A DNA stretch of 64,000 nucleotides from Burkholderiales bacterium (GTDB taxonomy: Bacteria > Pseudomonadota > Gammaproteobacteria > Burkholderiales > SG8-41), in NCBI GenBank assembly GCA_019744975.1, contig JAIETP010000025.1:1-64000 (forward strand), written 5' to 3'. The translations under genes and the position numbers were made by a program. Shown one piece after another: positions 50,601-58,544 of this stretch. The notes beneath the pieces were generated by a model, which was not told where the DNA came from, ran no database searches, and saw only the letters and a program-made list of their open reading frames with translations. Numbering within the stretch: position 1 is the stretch's first letter; every line of letters starts with the position of its first letter.

Positions 50601-52510
50601 GGCACTTTAAACAGTGTCCGAATCGCTTGGCGAATCGCGTCAGGCCGCGCGCCAGCCAAATCTTTAACCTCGCCGCCGGCAGACTGATACGGCGGAGTCA
50701 TGACGATGCCGGCGCCCGCCGACAACTCAGCTGGTTGTCCGGATGCGCTCTGCACGCTTGGAAACTCGGACATCATCGGCAGCAGGTCTTTGATCGGCGC
50801 ATTGAGCCGGATGACCTGGATGGGGTCGCCGTTTGCGGCTTTCGCCAGCCACTGATGATGTCCATCGACGACATGGTTGTCCGACGAAATCAGGATGGAG
50901 CGGTCACCGCCCTCGAAGTTCTGTGCTGTCGTCACTTTCGCCGGCGAGTATTCGGCCTGGGTCGCTTTCAGTGTGCTCGGCGCGACTTCCTCTTTTGCGC
51001 TGGTGATGCCGCGGCCCTTGAGGAAATTAACCAGCGCACCGCGGTGCTCGGCTTTGACTTGGGGCATTTCGGCACGCGGGACGCCCAGCGTACCGGACTC
51101 CGGCGGGAAGGCTGCCCAGCCGTCTTTGTCAACTTCGGGGGCGGCATTGTCAACTGCGGGGGCCGCCGGCGCAGCGGCGCCTAGCGTTGTGTCTTGGTTC
51201 TCGGGTGATGTGTCCTGATCCAGAAAATCTGCCGCCTGCATCATGTCGCCGGATGCTGCTGCTGGTTGTGTGTCGGCTGCAGTCTGCGCAGTCGCGTCGA
51301 TGCGGGGAAGTGACGCGACGGGTTTCCGTACGGACAAAATCGTGTCGCCGAGCTTCTGGATCGCATCCGAAATCGGCCCCGGATGCCTCGCTTCGTTGAA
51401 CGCCGGCGGCAGCACGCCGTCGTCCAGGTAGCTTCCCGCGGTAGGGATATCAGCCTGCTGATCATCTTTGCCGGTTTTGCGCTTGGGAGTGTGCCCTGCA
51501 GCGGCACCGATACCACCGTATACAGCGCCACCCATTCCACCGGTAAGGGTAGCGACTTTGAGGTTGTGCCACGCCTCGTTGAAAGTGATGTTCGGGTTGT
51601 AGGTCGCGTAGGCATTCAGATCCTGCATAGCCTGCGTGGCTGCTTCCTGCCCGGCACTGGTAATTATGGTGCCGTAGATGCGCGCTGCGATCGGGCTGCC
51701 GCGCTTCATGGCGATGCGTAGCGGTAACGCCTCTCCGACGCCCTCAAGGATGGCATCGATTGTGGCCGCGGTTGATGACAACCGGTGTGATGCGCCTTTT
51801 GCGCGAGCCTCGCCATAGGTAGACCCTGCTTGTATTGCGCCGCCGCCACCCCCGGCGATGGTCATGGCAAGGGCGGGATTGCGGGTCAAGATGCCTGCAG
51901 CGATGCCCAAGGCTGTAGGTGGGGCTGATTGCGCCAGAGAACTGACCGCCTCTTGTGCCAGATTCATGTTTTGTGGGGTCACCAGTTTCAGGTCAACCAT
52001 GGCCGAATCGGCGTCCCGGGCTGCTTTTGATGCCGCCGTTTCGTCGTCGGCCAGCATCCGTGCTTGCCTCTCAGTCGAACCCGGAGCGGGGCGTCCAGTG
52101 ATGGCGCCGGCGGGGGTGTCCCCTTGTGCGGCGCCCGAGACCGCAGGACGGCGCTGTGCCGCAGATTCCTCGGCCATCATTCTTCGGAGATTGGCAACCG
52201 CATTCCGCGTGCTGGCAACCATCTGGGCCGGCAAGCTTTCCAATACACCGCCGTCACCGGTCCATGGTGCCCGCTGTTCCCCCTGAACGTCGACATCCCA
52301 ATTGTCCCGGGTTTGCAGTTCGGACTCCGGCACAAACAGAGTCCGGCCACCGCGCGTCGTTATTGCTCTTGCAGGTCTGTTCGCAATATCCAACTCCGCC
52401 GGTGATGGGTGTTGTCCAGCCGTGGCTGTCCCATTCAGGAAAGCATCAACTCTGGGACCGCCGTCATTCACGGTGTGATCCGCAGCATCCAAAAAATCGT
52501 TCGCTTTCAT
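47651..52510 (-). CDS. 1619-aa phage polyvalent/internal-virion (ejection)-like protein
   Basis: Multi-domain: hydrophobic segment (ALGIAAGILTRNPALAMTIAGGGGGAIQAG), ParB-like VVDGHHQWLAKAANG, zincin HETGHH, long C-terminal region resembling large polyvalent-protein-associated domains. Confidence 0.75.
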   Translation of the reverse strand: MKANDFLDAADHTVNDGGPRVDAFLNGTATAGQHPSPAELDIANRPARAITTRGGRTLFVPESELQTRDNWDVDVQGEQRAPWTGDGGVLESLPAQMVASTRNAVANLRRMMAEESAAQRRPAVSGAAQGDTPAGAITGRPAPGSTERQARMLADDETAASKAARDADSAMVDLKLVTPQNMNLAQEAVSSLAQSAPPTALGIAAGILTRNPALAMTIAGGGGGAIQAGSTYGEARAKGASHRLSSTAATIDAILEGVGEALPLRIAMKRGSPIAARIYGTIITSAGQEAATQAMQDLNAYATYNPNITFNEAWHNLKVATLTGGMGGAVYGGIGAAAGHTPKRKTGKDDQQADIPTAGSYLDDGVLPPAFNEARHPGPISDAIQKLGDTILSVRKPVASLPRIDATAQTAADTQPAAASGDMMQAADFLDQDTSPENQDTTLGAAAPAAPAVDNAAPEVDKDGWAAFPPESGTLGVPRAEMPQVKAEHRGALVNFLKGRGITSAKEEVAPSTLKATQAEYSPAKVTTAQNFEGGDRSILISSDNHVVDGHHQWLAKAANGDPIQVIRLNAPIKDLLPMMSEFPSVQSASGQPAELSAGAGIVMTPPYQSAGGEVKDLAGARPDAIRQAIRTLFKVPLNEGHFKQSRDTLGIYKVKPQTIRVRNQNDIGVIAHETGHHFSETSQPVREFMKVHYGELSKITPYAAQQKTVALKREEGFAEYLRLLWTQPAQAAARAPGFHAAFAQYIEKNGHRPAFDKIAGAIRDWQNLPPADRILAKVGQAPQRPDPKAVRDRFIFEVLDKWVPLKQMVRDLNPGIAPSKDPFKAAHLLAGDGAIIEDWITTNTIPFDPVRRADPKNYGKPLREILQPVAADIRSFNAYLIARRADELTRHGKERLFTPEEIRAGLSLETPVFKKAASEVYAYNDSLIDYAVEGGLLSPSTAGKLRQYSAYIPFFRESRDGDGHGGGKNPFKRLLGGTENLRDPIANLIQNMANIIYATNRNAVLLKARALANAVRGGGRWIEDIPVPDAVLEVPTRSVLDALGRQGVTLDQDSLQALNQIQRLVVPRPVEDRGDRIVIARVAGQPKAMQINNEMLWRALQSFEPADLGFIEQMLTVPADLLRAGVTLSPEFMARNFMRDTLSGFVQSKAGLIPVAGTVSGFKEVATRSDAARLFRAFGGAYADMWKGDSQQTKAVLERMAKRGRFDPRTILTPGGIIQLLNDLGSITEAGTRVAEFKATMRPGDVDSLTEAAYNAREVSVDFGMHGASQNIRLLTRITPFLNPAMQGFYKMARTSQERFTVTMLRGSMLTAFSVALFLQNRDEDWYDDLENWERNVYWHLDVGFKTSDGKVIPVRIPKPFEWGAVFGSVPESLAKVAIDQNGVEFGKRLKSVVTDAFSLRAVPTAALVPMEMWANRSMFTGRPIVSEGLERLDPELQYTAGTSLAAREAGEALGVSPARIDHAIRGFFGTMGVYVTALADLAIRPLGDYPIKPSATVREIPIVRAFTHDPTSPNSRYVAEFYEALSKARKADATLRQLQGGKADAYYEKNKELIDAAPILNSAARDMAEARREAREIGEDRVYSANEKRNHINNRNQEIRSTARETMLTAVKQGVRP

Positions 52511-53601
52511 TGGTAACCGAAGTCGTTGCGCAGTGCAGCCTCTGCTGCTGCGCGGTCAATCGTGCCGGCGCGGAATGCCGCACGGACATCCTCTGGTGAC
52601 TTGTAAGGTGATTTCTGAGCAGGTTGCCCCGCATTGCCAGGTAGAGGGTCAGCCACGCCGCTCCGAACTGATTTCACCATGCCGGCGGCATCACTCATTG
52701 CCCGGCTGAGTCCGTCCTTGCCTCGGTATCCCGGGCTTTTGACCAAGGTCGTTGCCAGCGCCAGGATCGCATCCTCTTCCGGTTTCTCCATCGTCGTGCG
52801 TAGCTTGGCATAGGCATCCTTGCTGTCGGCCGCGACGCCACTGCTGACCAGGTATTCCATGTTCTGTATCAGCGCCGTGGCCTTTCCCTCACCGTGCTTG
52901 GTTTTGAAGGATTCGAGCTTGCGCTTCAGACCATACTCGTAATCAAGTTTCTGCCGATCTGCGGTCGCTTTGGCTTCAACACCAGCCGTGTTGGTTGCAA
53001 CGATCTTGCCATCGACGGCCAACTGAGCGCCGGCCGGCACGACACTCTGCTTCGATTCCGGGCGCTTCACGATGCCCAGCAATTCGGCATACCTTGTCAT
53101 GTTGACCTGCTTTTGCTCTCCGTTCATTGAAAAGCTCACGAACCCGGTTTGCCGGTCCATCTTTACTGATCCCGGATCGACGCGATCCTGCCCCGACTTG
53201 TTGTAAATACGCTCCAACTCGGCATCGTCGGCACCGGAAAGCGCGGCTATGACGACATCTTTCATACCTTCGCGCTCGGCATTTGTTTGGGCCGTGGTGA
53301 ATTCCTTCATCGATGCAAGGTCGCCACGTTTCTTCGCTGCTTCTGCCAAGGCCTCGAATGACGCGCCAGTGGCAGCAAGTTGTTGGTAATGCGTGATGTG
53401 GTCACGCTGCTGGCGCTTGCCTTGCAGGGTGGCTCGCCGGTCTTCGGTTTCTTCTGGCAGCAGTGAATCCTGTGCCTCCATCCGCTTAACCCCGGACTGG
53501 ATGACTTTACTTTCGTATTCACGCCGCTCCTGCTGGGCATCGTAATCTTGGACGGCTCGATGCTGGAGTCCACCTTGGATGATGATGTTTTTGAGATTCA
53601 T
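52507..53601 (-). CDS. coiled-coil phage internal-virion-like protein
   Basis: 364 aa, charged helical; overlaps start of the 1619-aa gene. Confidence 0.55.
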   Translation of the reverse strand: MNLKNIIIQGGLQHRAVQDYDAQQERREYESKVIQSGVKRMEAQDSLLPEETEDRRATLQGKRQQRDHITHYQQLAATGASFEALAEAAKKRGDLASMKEFTTAQTNAEREGMKDVVIAALSGADDAELERIYNKSGQDRVDPGSVKMDRQTGFVSFSMNGEQKQVNMTRYAELLGIVKRPESKQSVVPAGAQLAVDGKIVATNTAGVEAKATADRQKLDYEYGLKRKLESFKTKHGEGKATALIQNMEYLVSSGVAADSKDAYAKLRTTMEKPEEDAILALATTLVKSPGYRGKDGLSRAMSDAAGMVKSVRSGVADPLPGNAGQPAQKSPYKSPEDVRAAFRAGTIDRAAAEAALRNDFGYQ

Positions 53602-53673
53602 GACATTTCTCCAATCTTGATATCAGGTCAGCCTTGCATTGAATAAAAATGAATATTTAATTCATCACTTCGA

Positions 53674-54015
53674 CTACGGTTTTTGATAGCCTGGGGGTTT
53701 CCGCCGGGAGCCATTGACTATTTCCAGCAACTCCACCCATGGATTGCTGGGGCCAACGGAAGCCTTAAGGCCGACAGCCGACAATCGGGGTGCGTAGAAG
53801 GGCGCCGCTCTGTCCGCCGCCTGAACACGTTCTTCGAAAGTGGGGTAGTGCGGCTTTTTCTGGCCAGGCATAGCAATCGCCTCACCCCGCGACACTCGCA
53901 GCAGGAACTCATGGGGTAGTTCACCAGTATTCGCGGCGACCTCGCGCATTTTCCGGGTGAACTTGTTCGACGCTCCGGGTGGTCGGCCCCGGCCCTTGCG
54001 CTTAGGGGTAGTCAT
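53674..54015 (-). CDS. phage-type small protein, possible small terminase-like
   Basis: KRKGRGRPPGASNKFTRKMREVAANTGELPHEFLLRVSRGE...YPTFEERVQAADRAAPFYAPRL, typical of phage GRPxGxxNK proteins; TerS assignment is inference. Confidence 0.5.
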   Translation of the reverse strand: MTTPKRKGRGRPPGASNKFTRKMREVAANTGELPHEFLLRVSRGEAIAMPGQKKPHYPTFEERVQAADRAAPFYAPRLSAVGLKASVGPSNPWVELLEIVNGSRRKPPGYQKP

Positions 54016-54344
54016 TGCGGGCGCTCCCGTTGTTCATCAAGTGGCGGGGCAATAAGCAACTCGATGCCGAATTTCTGCTCAAGTTTGTGAGCGATATCCT
54101 GCAAAGCATTGACCCATACTTGGTAGCTGTCTGGTTTGACCCATGCCGGACGAAATTCCAGCCACTCGTCATAGGGCAGGGTGGCCGCGATCATGTCTCG
54201 GACATCTCGGTATTGCCGTTGTGCGATGGTCAGGTCGTTGAGGTCATAGACCGTTGCCAACATCCATGGCATCGGAACGAAGTTCGCCTCGCACCATTCT
54301 TGGTCCGGCACGTCGAATCCAGCTTTTTTAAGCATTTCAAGCAT
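54012..54344 (-). CDS. hypothetical phage protein
   Basis: Overlaps neighbours by 4-8 bp in the same operon; start MLEMLKKAGFD. Confidence 0.6.
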   Translation of the reverse strand: MLEMLKKAGFDVPDQEWCEANFVPMPWMLATVYDLNDLTIAQRQYRDVRDMIAATLPYDEWLEFRPAWVKPDSYQVWVNALQDIAHKLEQKFGIELLIAPPLDEQRERPQ

Positions 54345-54546
54345 TGTTGTTCCCGTCCATGATTCCGGTCTCATCAAGCCTTCGCCGCACATCGTCGTAC
54401 TGCTCTGTCACCACGAATGGCTCAGAACTGCCTTCGACCCACAATTCGCAGCCTTTCGTCACCGGCTGCCGTGTCAGCCCGTTGATCTTGTTCAGCGGCA
54501 CAGCAGCGGGTGTGCCGCCGTAGCCCCGGAAATCGAACATTCGCAT
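54337..54546 (-). CDS. hypothetical phage protein
   Basis: 69 aa, tightly packed in operon. Confidence 0.5.
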   Translation of the reverse strand: MRMFDFRGYGGTPAAVPLNKINGLTRQPVTKGCELWVEGSSEPFVVTEQYDDVRRRLDETGIMDGNNNA

Positions 54547-54549
54547 CCA

Positions 54550-55023
54550 TCAGTACCCGGTTCTTTTGCCTGCGAAACGCTGAGGTGGTTTGTGCAAGTT
54601 GTCGGGCAGGCCTGCTTCCTCCAGTCGCCTGGTTCGTTCAGCGCATGCCCAGCCCGGTATCGGGTTATCGGTATCGACCTTTGCTGCCGGCGCCGGCGCC
54701 GCCTTTCCACCGGAATACGGACGCAACCCAACAATTTGTTGGCCGGTGATGTATTGAATCCGGCTCGGCAGGTCGGCCTCGGAACGGGTCGCCAATGGAG
54801 ACCAGTCCGGTCTGTCGGAAAACTGGATTTCAAGAAGCGATACACCTTCAATGGAATAGAGGAATTTCGCGACATTCCCGGGGTCGCTATTAAATGATGT
54901 CCCGCAATCGAATCTGGTTGCCCAGAGATCCGGACGCAGCCGAAATGCTGCGCTGGCGTTGACGACGCAAAACCCTGTCGCTGCCAAGGATTCGATCACA
55001 TACCGCTCAAGCTTTGAGTTCAT
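54550..55023 (-). CDS. hypothetical phage protein
   Basis: Start MNSKLERYVIESLAATGFCVVNAS at 55023; packed in operon. Confidence 0.55.
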   Translation of the reverse strand: MNSKLERYVIESLAATGFCVVNASAAFRLRPDLWATRFDCGTSFNSDPGNVAKFLYSIEGVSLLEIQFSDRPDWSPLATRSEADLPSRIQYITGQQIVGLRPYSGGKAAPAPAAKVDTDNPIPGWACAERTRRLEEAGLPDNLHKPPQRFAGKRTGY

Positions 55024-55660
55024 TGGTTTTCTCCGATTTATGCTTTGTGACCGCTGCTGCGACGCGAACTTGGAATGCCCCTTCGCCTTCATTGGGTTGT
55101 TTCTCGATACCGAGTTCTCCCGCCCAAGCTGCGGCGGATTTCACGGAAATGGCATTGGGGACTTCCCTTCCTTTCTTTTCTTCTTCACTTCCCTTCACTT
55201 CGGCGGTTGGGGAACGGTTGCCTAGTTGCTGCCCAACCGTTGGAATTGCACCTGACACATTGATTTTCTTGAACTTTTCTTTTGCGTCCTCATCATCGAA
55301 AAGTAATGCTGCAGGTGGAGCAGGATTTTTCAGCGTCATTCGCTGCAATCTCTGACGAAATCGAGGAATAAAGCCGTATCGGCCGTTGCCGGCCTCATAG
55401 ATTCTGAGCAAATCCTCGTCATGTAATTGAGTGAGCAGTTTCTCGATCTTTGCGGGAGTAGGCGCATCATCAAAACAGCGTCGACGGATAAAGCCTGCGG
55501 CAAGGGAGACCGTTGCGAAATCATCGGCAAGCAGCATCAGGTGCCAGAAGAGCTGCCTGGCCTCGACGGTGACGGACCAATACCGCTCGGAGTCCAGTAA
55601 GCCTTCGCGAATGATCCGACTAGGCATTCTGGGCACCACCGTTTTGACCATGGTTGCCAA
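55007..55660 (-). CDS. phage replication-initiator-like winged-helix protein
   Basis: MPSRIIREGLLDSERYWSVTVEARQLFWHLMLLADDFATVSLAAGFIRRRCF...KIEKLLTQLHDEDLLRIYEAGNGRYGFIPRFRQRLQR; start could be 55627. Confidence 0.6.
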   Translation of the reverse strand: MATMVKTVVPRMPSRIIREGLLDSERYWSVTVEARQLFWHLMLLADDFATVSLAAGFIRRRCFDDAPTPAKIEKLLTQLHDEDLLRIYEAGNGRYGFIPRFRQRLQRMTLKNPAPPAALLFDDEDAKEKFKKINVSGAIPTVGQQLGNRSPTAEVKGSEEEKKGREVPNAISVKSAAAWAGELGIEKQPNEGEGAFQVRVAAAVTKHKSEKTNELKA

Positions 55661-55940
55661 GCCCCAGAAGCTCCCTGGCGCGTTCGACTGACTCTTGGGC
55701 CAACCAGTATCGGCAGACCCGCGTCGGTGCGCCCATAAAGCCGGGAACAGTCTCTTCGCGGCGATTCAGAATCAGCCCGCGGCCCTGCAAAGCAGCGACC
55801 GTGCTGTGAAGGGCATGGTCCCCGATGCGCTCAGCTTCGAACCGGTTCAGCGTATCTCCCCGTGCGAATACACCGAGAATGCGCTGCCATTTTTTGGGAT
55901 GCTGGTTCGGCTGAGCTAGCGCGTGAGTAGTTTGGGCCAT
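55620..55940 (-). CDS. phage HTH-type hypothetical protein
   Basis: HPKKWQRILGVFARGDTLNRFEAERIGDHALHSTVAALQGRGLI, winged-helix-like. Confidence 0.55.
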   Translation of the reverse strand: MAQTTHALAQPNQHPKKWQRILGVFARGDTLNRFEAERIGDHALHSTVAALQGRGLILNRREETVPGFMGAPTRVCRYWLAQESVERARELLGLGNHGQNGGAQNA

Positions 55941-55945
55941 GGCGC

Positions 55946-56215
55946 TCACGCAGCCTTTTTATTCGGCGTCTCGCGCGTTGCCGAATAGACTGCCTGTTCA
56001 CCGCTGCGCAGCAACTCGGCGATGGATTCACCGGTAATGAGGCGCTTGCTGCGGACAATCGTACTCCGCAGCTTTCCTTCCCGGAGCAGAGAATAAACGG
56101 GAACCGGGCTTTTCAGGCCCAGTAGCTTGCCGGCGTCGAGAATCGTTACTGCGGCGGGAATTTCTTGAACGCGGATGCGCGTTTGAACGTCGCTGTGCGG
56201 CATACAGTCCTCCAT
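55946..56215 (-). CDS. AlpA/excisionase-like small DNA-binding protein
   Basis: TILDAGKLLGLKSPVPVYSLLREGKLRSTIVRSKRLITGESIAELL, MerR/AlpA-like binding helix pattern. Confidence 0.65.
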   Translation of the reverse strand: MEDCMPHSDVQTRIRVQEIPAAVTILDAGKLLGLKSPVPVYSLLREGKLRSTIVRSKRLITGESIAELLRSGEQAVYSATRETPNKKAA

Positions 56216-56388
56216 CGAAAAATGGCATTGAATTGAATGCCGATGGAGGGACTTTATAAAATGCGACCCATAAAGTATCCGACAAGAAGTGGGGGGGCTT
56301 ATTGTCGCTTCTGGGGTGAATTAGAGGGGTGGGGCTTTCTCGGCGTCGCCATGGCACTTTAGAGCGGAACTTGCTGTCCTGGCAGATA

Positions 56389-56889
56389 TCAATCAATGAT
56401 GGATTCAAGCTCAGTGCTACTTAATCCTTGTAATCTGCAGTTTGCTACGGCGCGCTCAATGTTTCGGATAGAGGTGTTGCACTCTTTTGCAATCTTGCTC
56501 TTTGCGTCAGTTGGTTTTAATTTGTCCCTATCCTTGTACAGGAGGAAGCGCGCTGCGAGTTGCATAGGATCAGTAGTATTGCCATGCGAACCTTTTTTGC
56601 GATGCGGTGGGGTGAGACCAAGTGATTTTTCGAGCGTCATTTCGCCGAGTAGATACCGGGATATTCCCCATTGCAGGTATGCGATCACGGGGCGGGGAAT
56701 GCTTTTCCCATCATTGGCGGTCATGGAGAACGTTTCGAGCAAATAACGTGCGCTTTCATTATTGCCACGGGACGCCTTCCGCCAATGATTAACGAAGTGA
56801 TCGTGCGACTCGCCGTAACCTTGCGGTACGAGCCTCGACTTCTTTGCGGATGAGGGTGGTTTATTTTGCCCTCCTTTTTTTGGGTTCAT
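56389..56889 (-). CDS. hypothetical phage protein
   Basis: 166-aa reading from MNPKKGGQNKPPSSAKKSRLVPQ. Confidence 0.55.
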   Translation of the reverse strand: MNPKKGGQNKPPSSAKKSRLVPQGYGESHDHFVNHWRKASRGNNESARYLLETFSMTANDGKSIPRPVIAYLQWGISRYLLGEMTLEKSLGLTPPHRKKGSHGNTTDPMQLAARFLLYKDRDKLKPTDAKSKIAKECNTSIRNIERAVANCRLQGLSSTELESIID

Positions 56890-57221
56890 TATTGCTTCCT
56901 TGCATACCCATTGAACCATGCCTGCGCCATGCCCCGGTAATGGTCTGAGTTCTCGCCAAGGTACGGGTTGGACTCCGGAGATTGCCCGCGGGATGCTGCT
57001 TCAAACCCTGCTGCTTCAGCCTTCGCGTGATCGCGTTTTCTCTGGAGATCAATGTATCGGGTCAATCCAAGGAAAATGAATCGACCGCCGACGAATATGA
57101 GGCCCCACAACGTCCCGCTAGTAATGCTGAACACAATGGTTCCAAGAGTGGATCCCGGGTGTTCGGGCGCTCCAATGGCTCCGAGAGCAAACCCAGCGAT
57201 GAACGTTTTTAGCCGGGACAC
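56889..57221 (-). CDS. small membrane protein
   Basis: Hydrophobic IVFSITSGTLWGLIFVGGRFIFLGL. Confidence 0.5.
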   Translation of the reverse strand: MSRLKTFIAGFALGAIGAPEHPGSTLGTIVFSITSGTLWGLIFVGGRFIFLGLTRYIDLQRKRDHAKAEAAGFEAASRGQSPESNPYLGENSDHYRGMAQAWFNGYARKQ

Positions 57222-57505
57222 CGCATTGCCCGATCCACAAATGACCGGAATGTGGAAATGTCCGCATGTTCTGCACAGGTCAGATGCGCAACAATCAGTT
57301 CTTGCAGGGCGTCGCCAAAACCATTGGAAAATTGATTTTGGTCATATTCGTCTATGGTCCCGAATGATCGGACATCATCGAGATAGCCGGCGAGGCAAAC
57401 CGATTTAGGATTACTAACCAGCCCATGAAAATAGGATTGAGCGAGTTCGCGGCCCCTCTGATTTTCGGCACTCTGACCATTTGCTTTAAGATTGCTGGCA
57501 GTCAT
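57209..57505 (-). CDS. hypothetical protein
   Basis: 98 aa, in operon order. Confidence 0.45.
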   Translation of the reverse strand: MTASNLKANGQSAENQRGRELAQSYFHGLVSNPKSVCLAGYLDDVRSFGTIDEYDQNQFSNGFGDALQELIVAHLTCAEHADISTFRSFVDRAMRCPG

Positions 57506-57539
57506 GATGGCAGTCTCCTAGTCTGGTTTGTGTCGCGAC

Positions 57540-57812
57540 TCATAAGCCGAATTCGTCCTCGTACAACCCGGTTTTTTCACCTGTCAGTTTGGTCACACAT
57601 ACATCCAGTCGCTGGGCGCACAATTGCGCGACCCCTTTCGCCGCAACTATGTTTTCCGAGTTTTCAAAATCTGCCGGGATTTCGAGGATCAGCAGTCTGT
57701 AAAGCGCGACCATCTGGTGATACATATCCGCTGCGGCATCTGCGACAGAATTGATGTCCTCGACCGAAGGGGTGAACTCTTGTGGGGGATTTGTTACAGT
57801 TTGGCGAGCCAT
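57540..57812 (-). CDS. hypothetical protein
   Basis: 90 aa, in operon order. Confidence 0.45.
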   Translation of the reverse strand: MARQTVTNPPQEFTPSVEDINSVADAAADMYHQMVALYRLLILEIPADFENSENIVAAKGVAQLCAQRLDVCVTKLTGEKTGLYEDEFGL

Positions 57813-57923
57813 GATGCAGTCTCCTTAATCGTGCTGCGTTGTGGTCAGCCGGGCAGGGTGTTTGCGCATCCTGTTCCGGCGCTTTCCCGATGGTCCGCAT
57901 CGGGGACGGTTAATCGTCAGTGC

Positions 57924-58217
57924 TCAGGCCGCCAGTTTCAACGGTTGAACCTTGGGCCGGAGCTTTTTTGCCGCATGCCACAGATCATATGCGGCTTGCA
58001 TCTGTAGCCACGACTCTGCAGAACCTCCGAGTGCGGCGGCCAGGCGTAGTGCCATGTCTGCGCTGACGGACGCCCGGCTGTTGACCACGCGCGAGAGGGC
58101 CACGCGCGAGACACCAAGATTCTTGGCGAACTTACTGACGGTGATACGCCCCTCAGCAAGCACTGTGTCTTGAAGTATCTCTCCAGGATGTGGCGGGTTA
58201 TGCATACGTGTCGTCAT
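57924..58217 (-). CDS. higA: HigA-type antitoxin (XRE, addiction module)
   Basis: MHNPPHPGEILQDTVLAEGRITVSKFAKNLGVSRVALSRVVNSRASVSADMALRLAAALGGSAESWLQMQAAYDLW. Confidence 0.92.
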   Translation of the reverse strand: MTTRMHNPPHPGEILQDTVLAEGRITVSKFAKNLGVSRVALSRVVNSRASVSADMALRLAAALGGSAESWLQMQAAYDLWHAAKKLRPKVQPLKLAA

Positions 58218-58227
58218 TGCTTTTCTC

Positions 58228-58506
58228 CTAGTGGTAGTCCTGATAATCGACCAGCACGGCGTTCGATCCTTCAAAGGTAAACGTCAGGCGCCAGTTCTTT
58301 TCCACATATACAGCCCAGTGGCCTTTGAAATTTCCAGTCAGCGGGTGCCACCGCCAGCCGGCAAGATCCATGTCGGCGGCGCTTGCCGAGGCATCGAGCC
58401 GACCGAGTTGCAAGCGCAGTCGCTTCTCATGTTTTGGCTGAATTCCAGCCTTTGATCCCTCACGAAAAAACTTCTCAAGCCCTTTGTGTCGGAAGGTTTT
58501 GATCAT
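58228..58506 (-). CDS. higB: HigB-type RelE-superfamily toxin
   Basis: MIKTFRHKGLEKFFREGSKAGIQPKHEKRLRLQLGRLDASASAADMDLAGWRWHPLTGNFKGHWAVYVEKNWRLTFTF. Confidence 0.93.
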   Translation of the reverse strand: MIKTFRHKGLEKFFREGSKAGIQPKHEKRLRLQLGRLDASASAADMDLAGWRWHPLTGNFKGHWAVYVEKNWRLTFTFEGSNAVLVDYQDYH

Positions 58507-58544
58507 TATTTAGTGTATCTCTATGCGATACATATTGTCAATGA

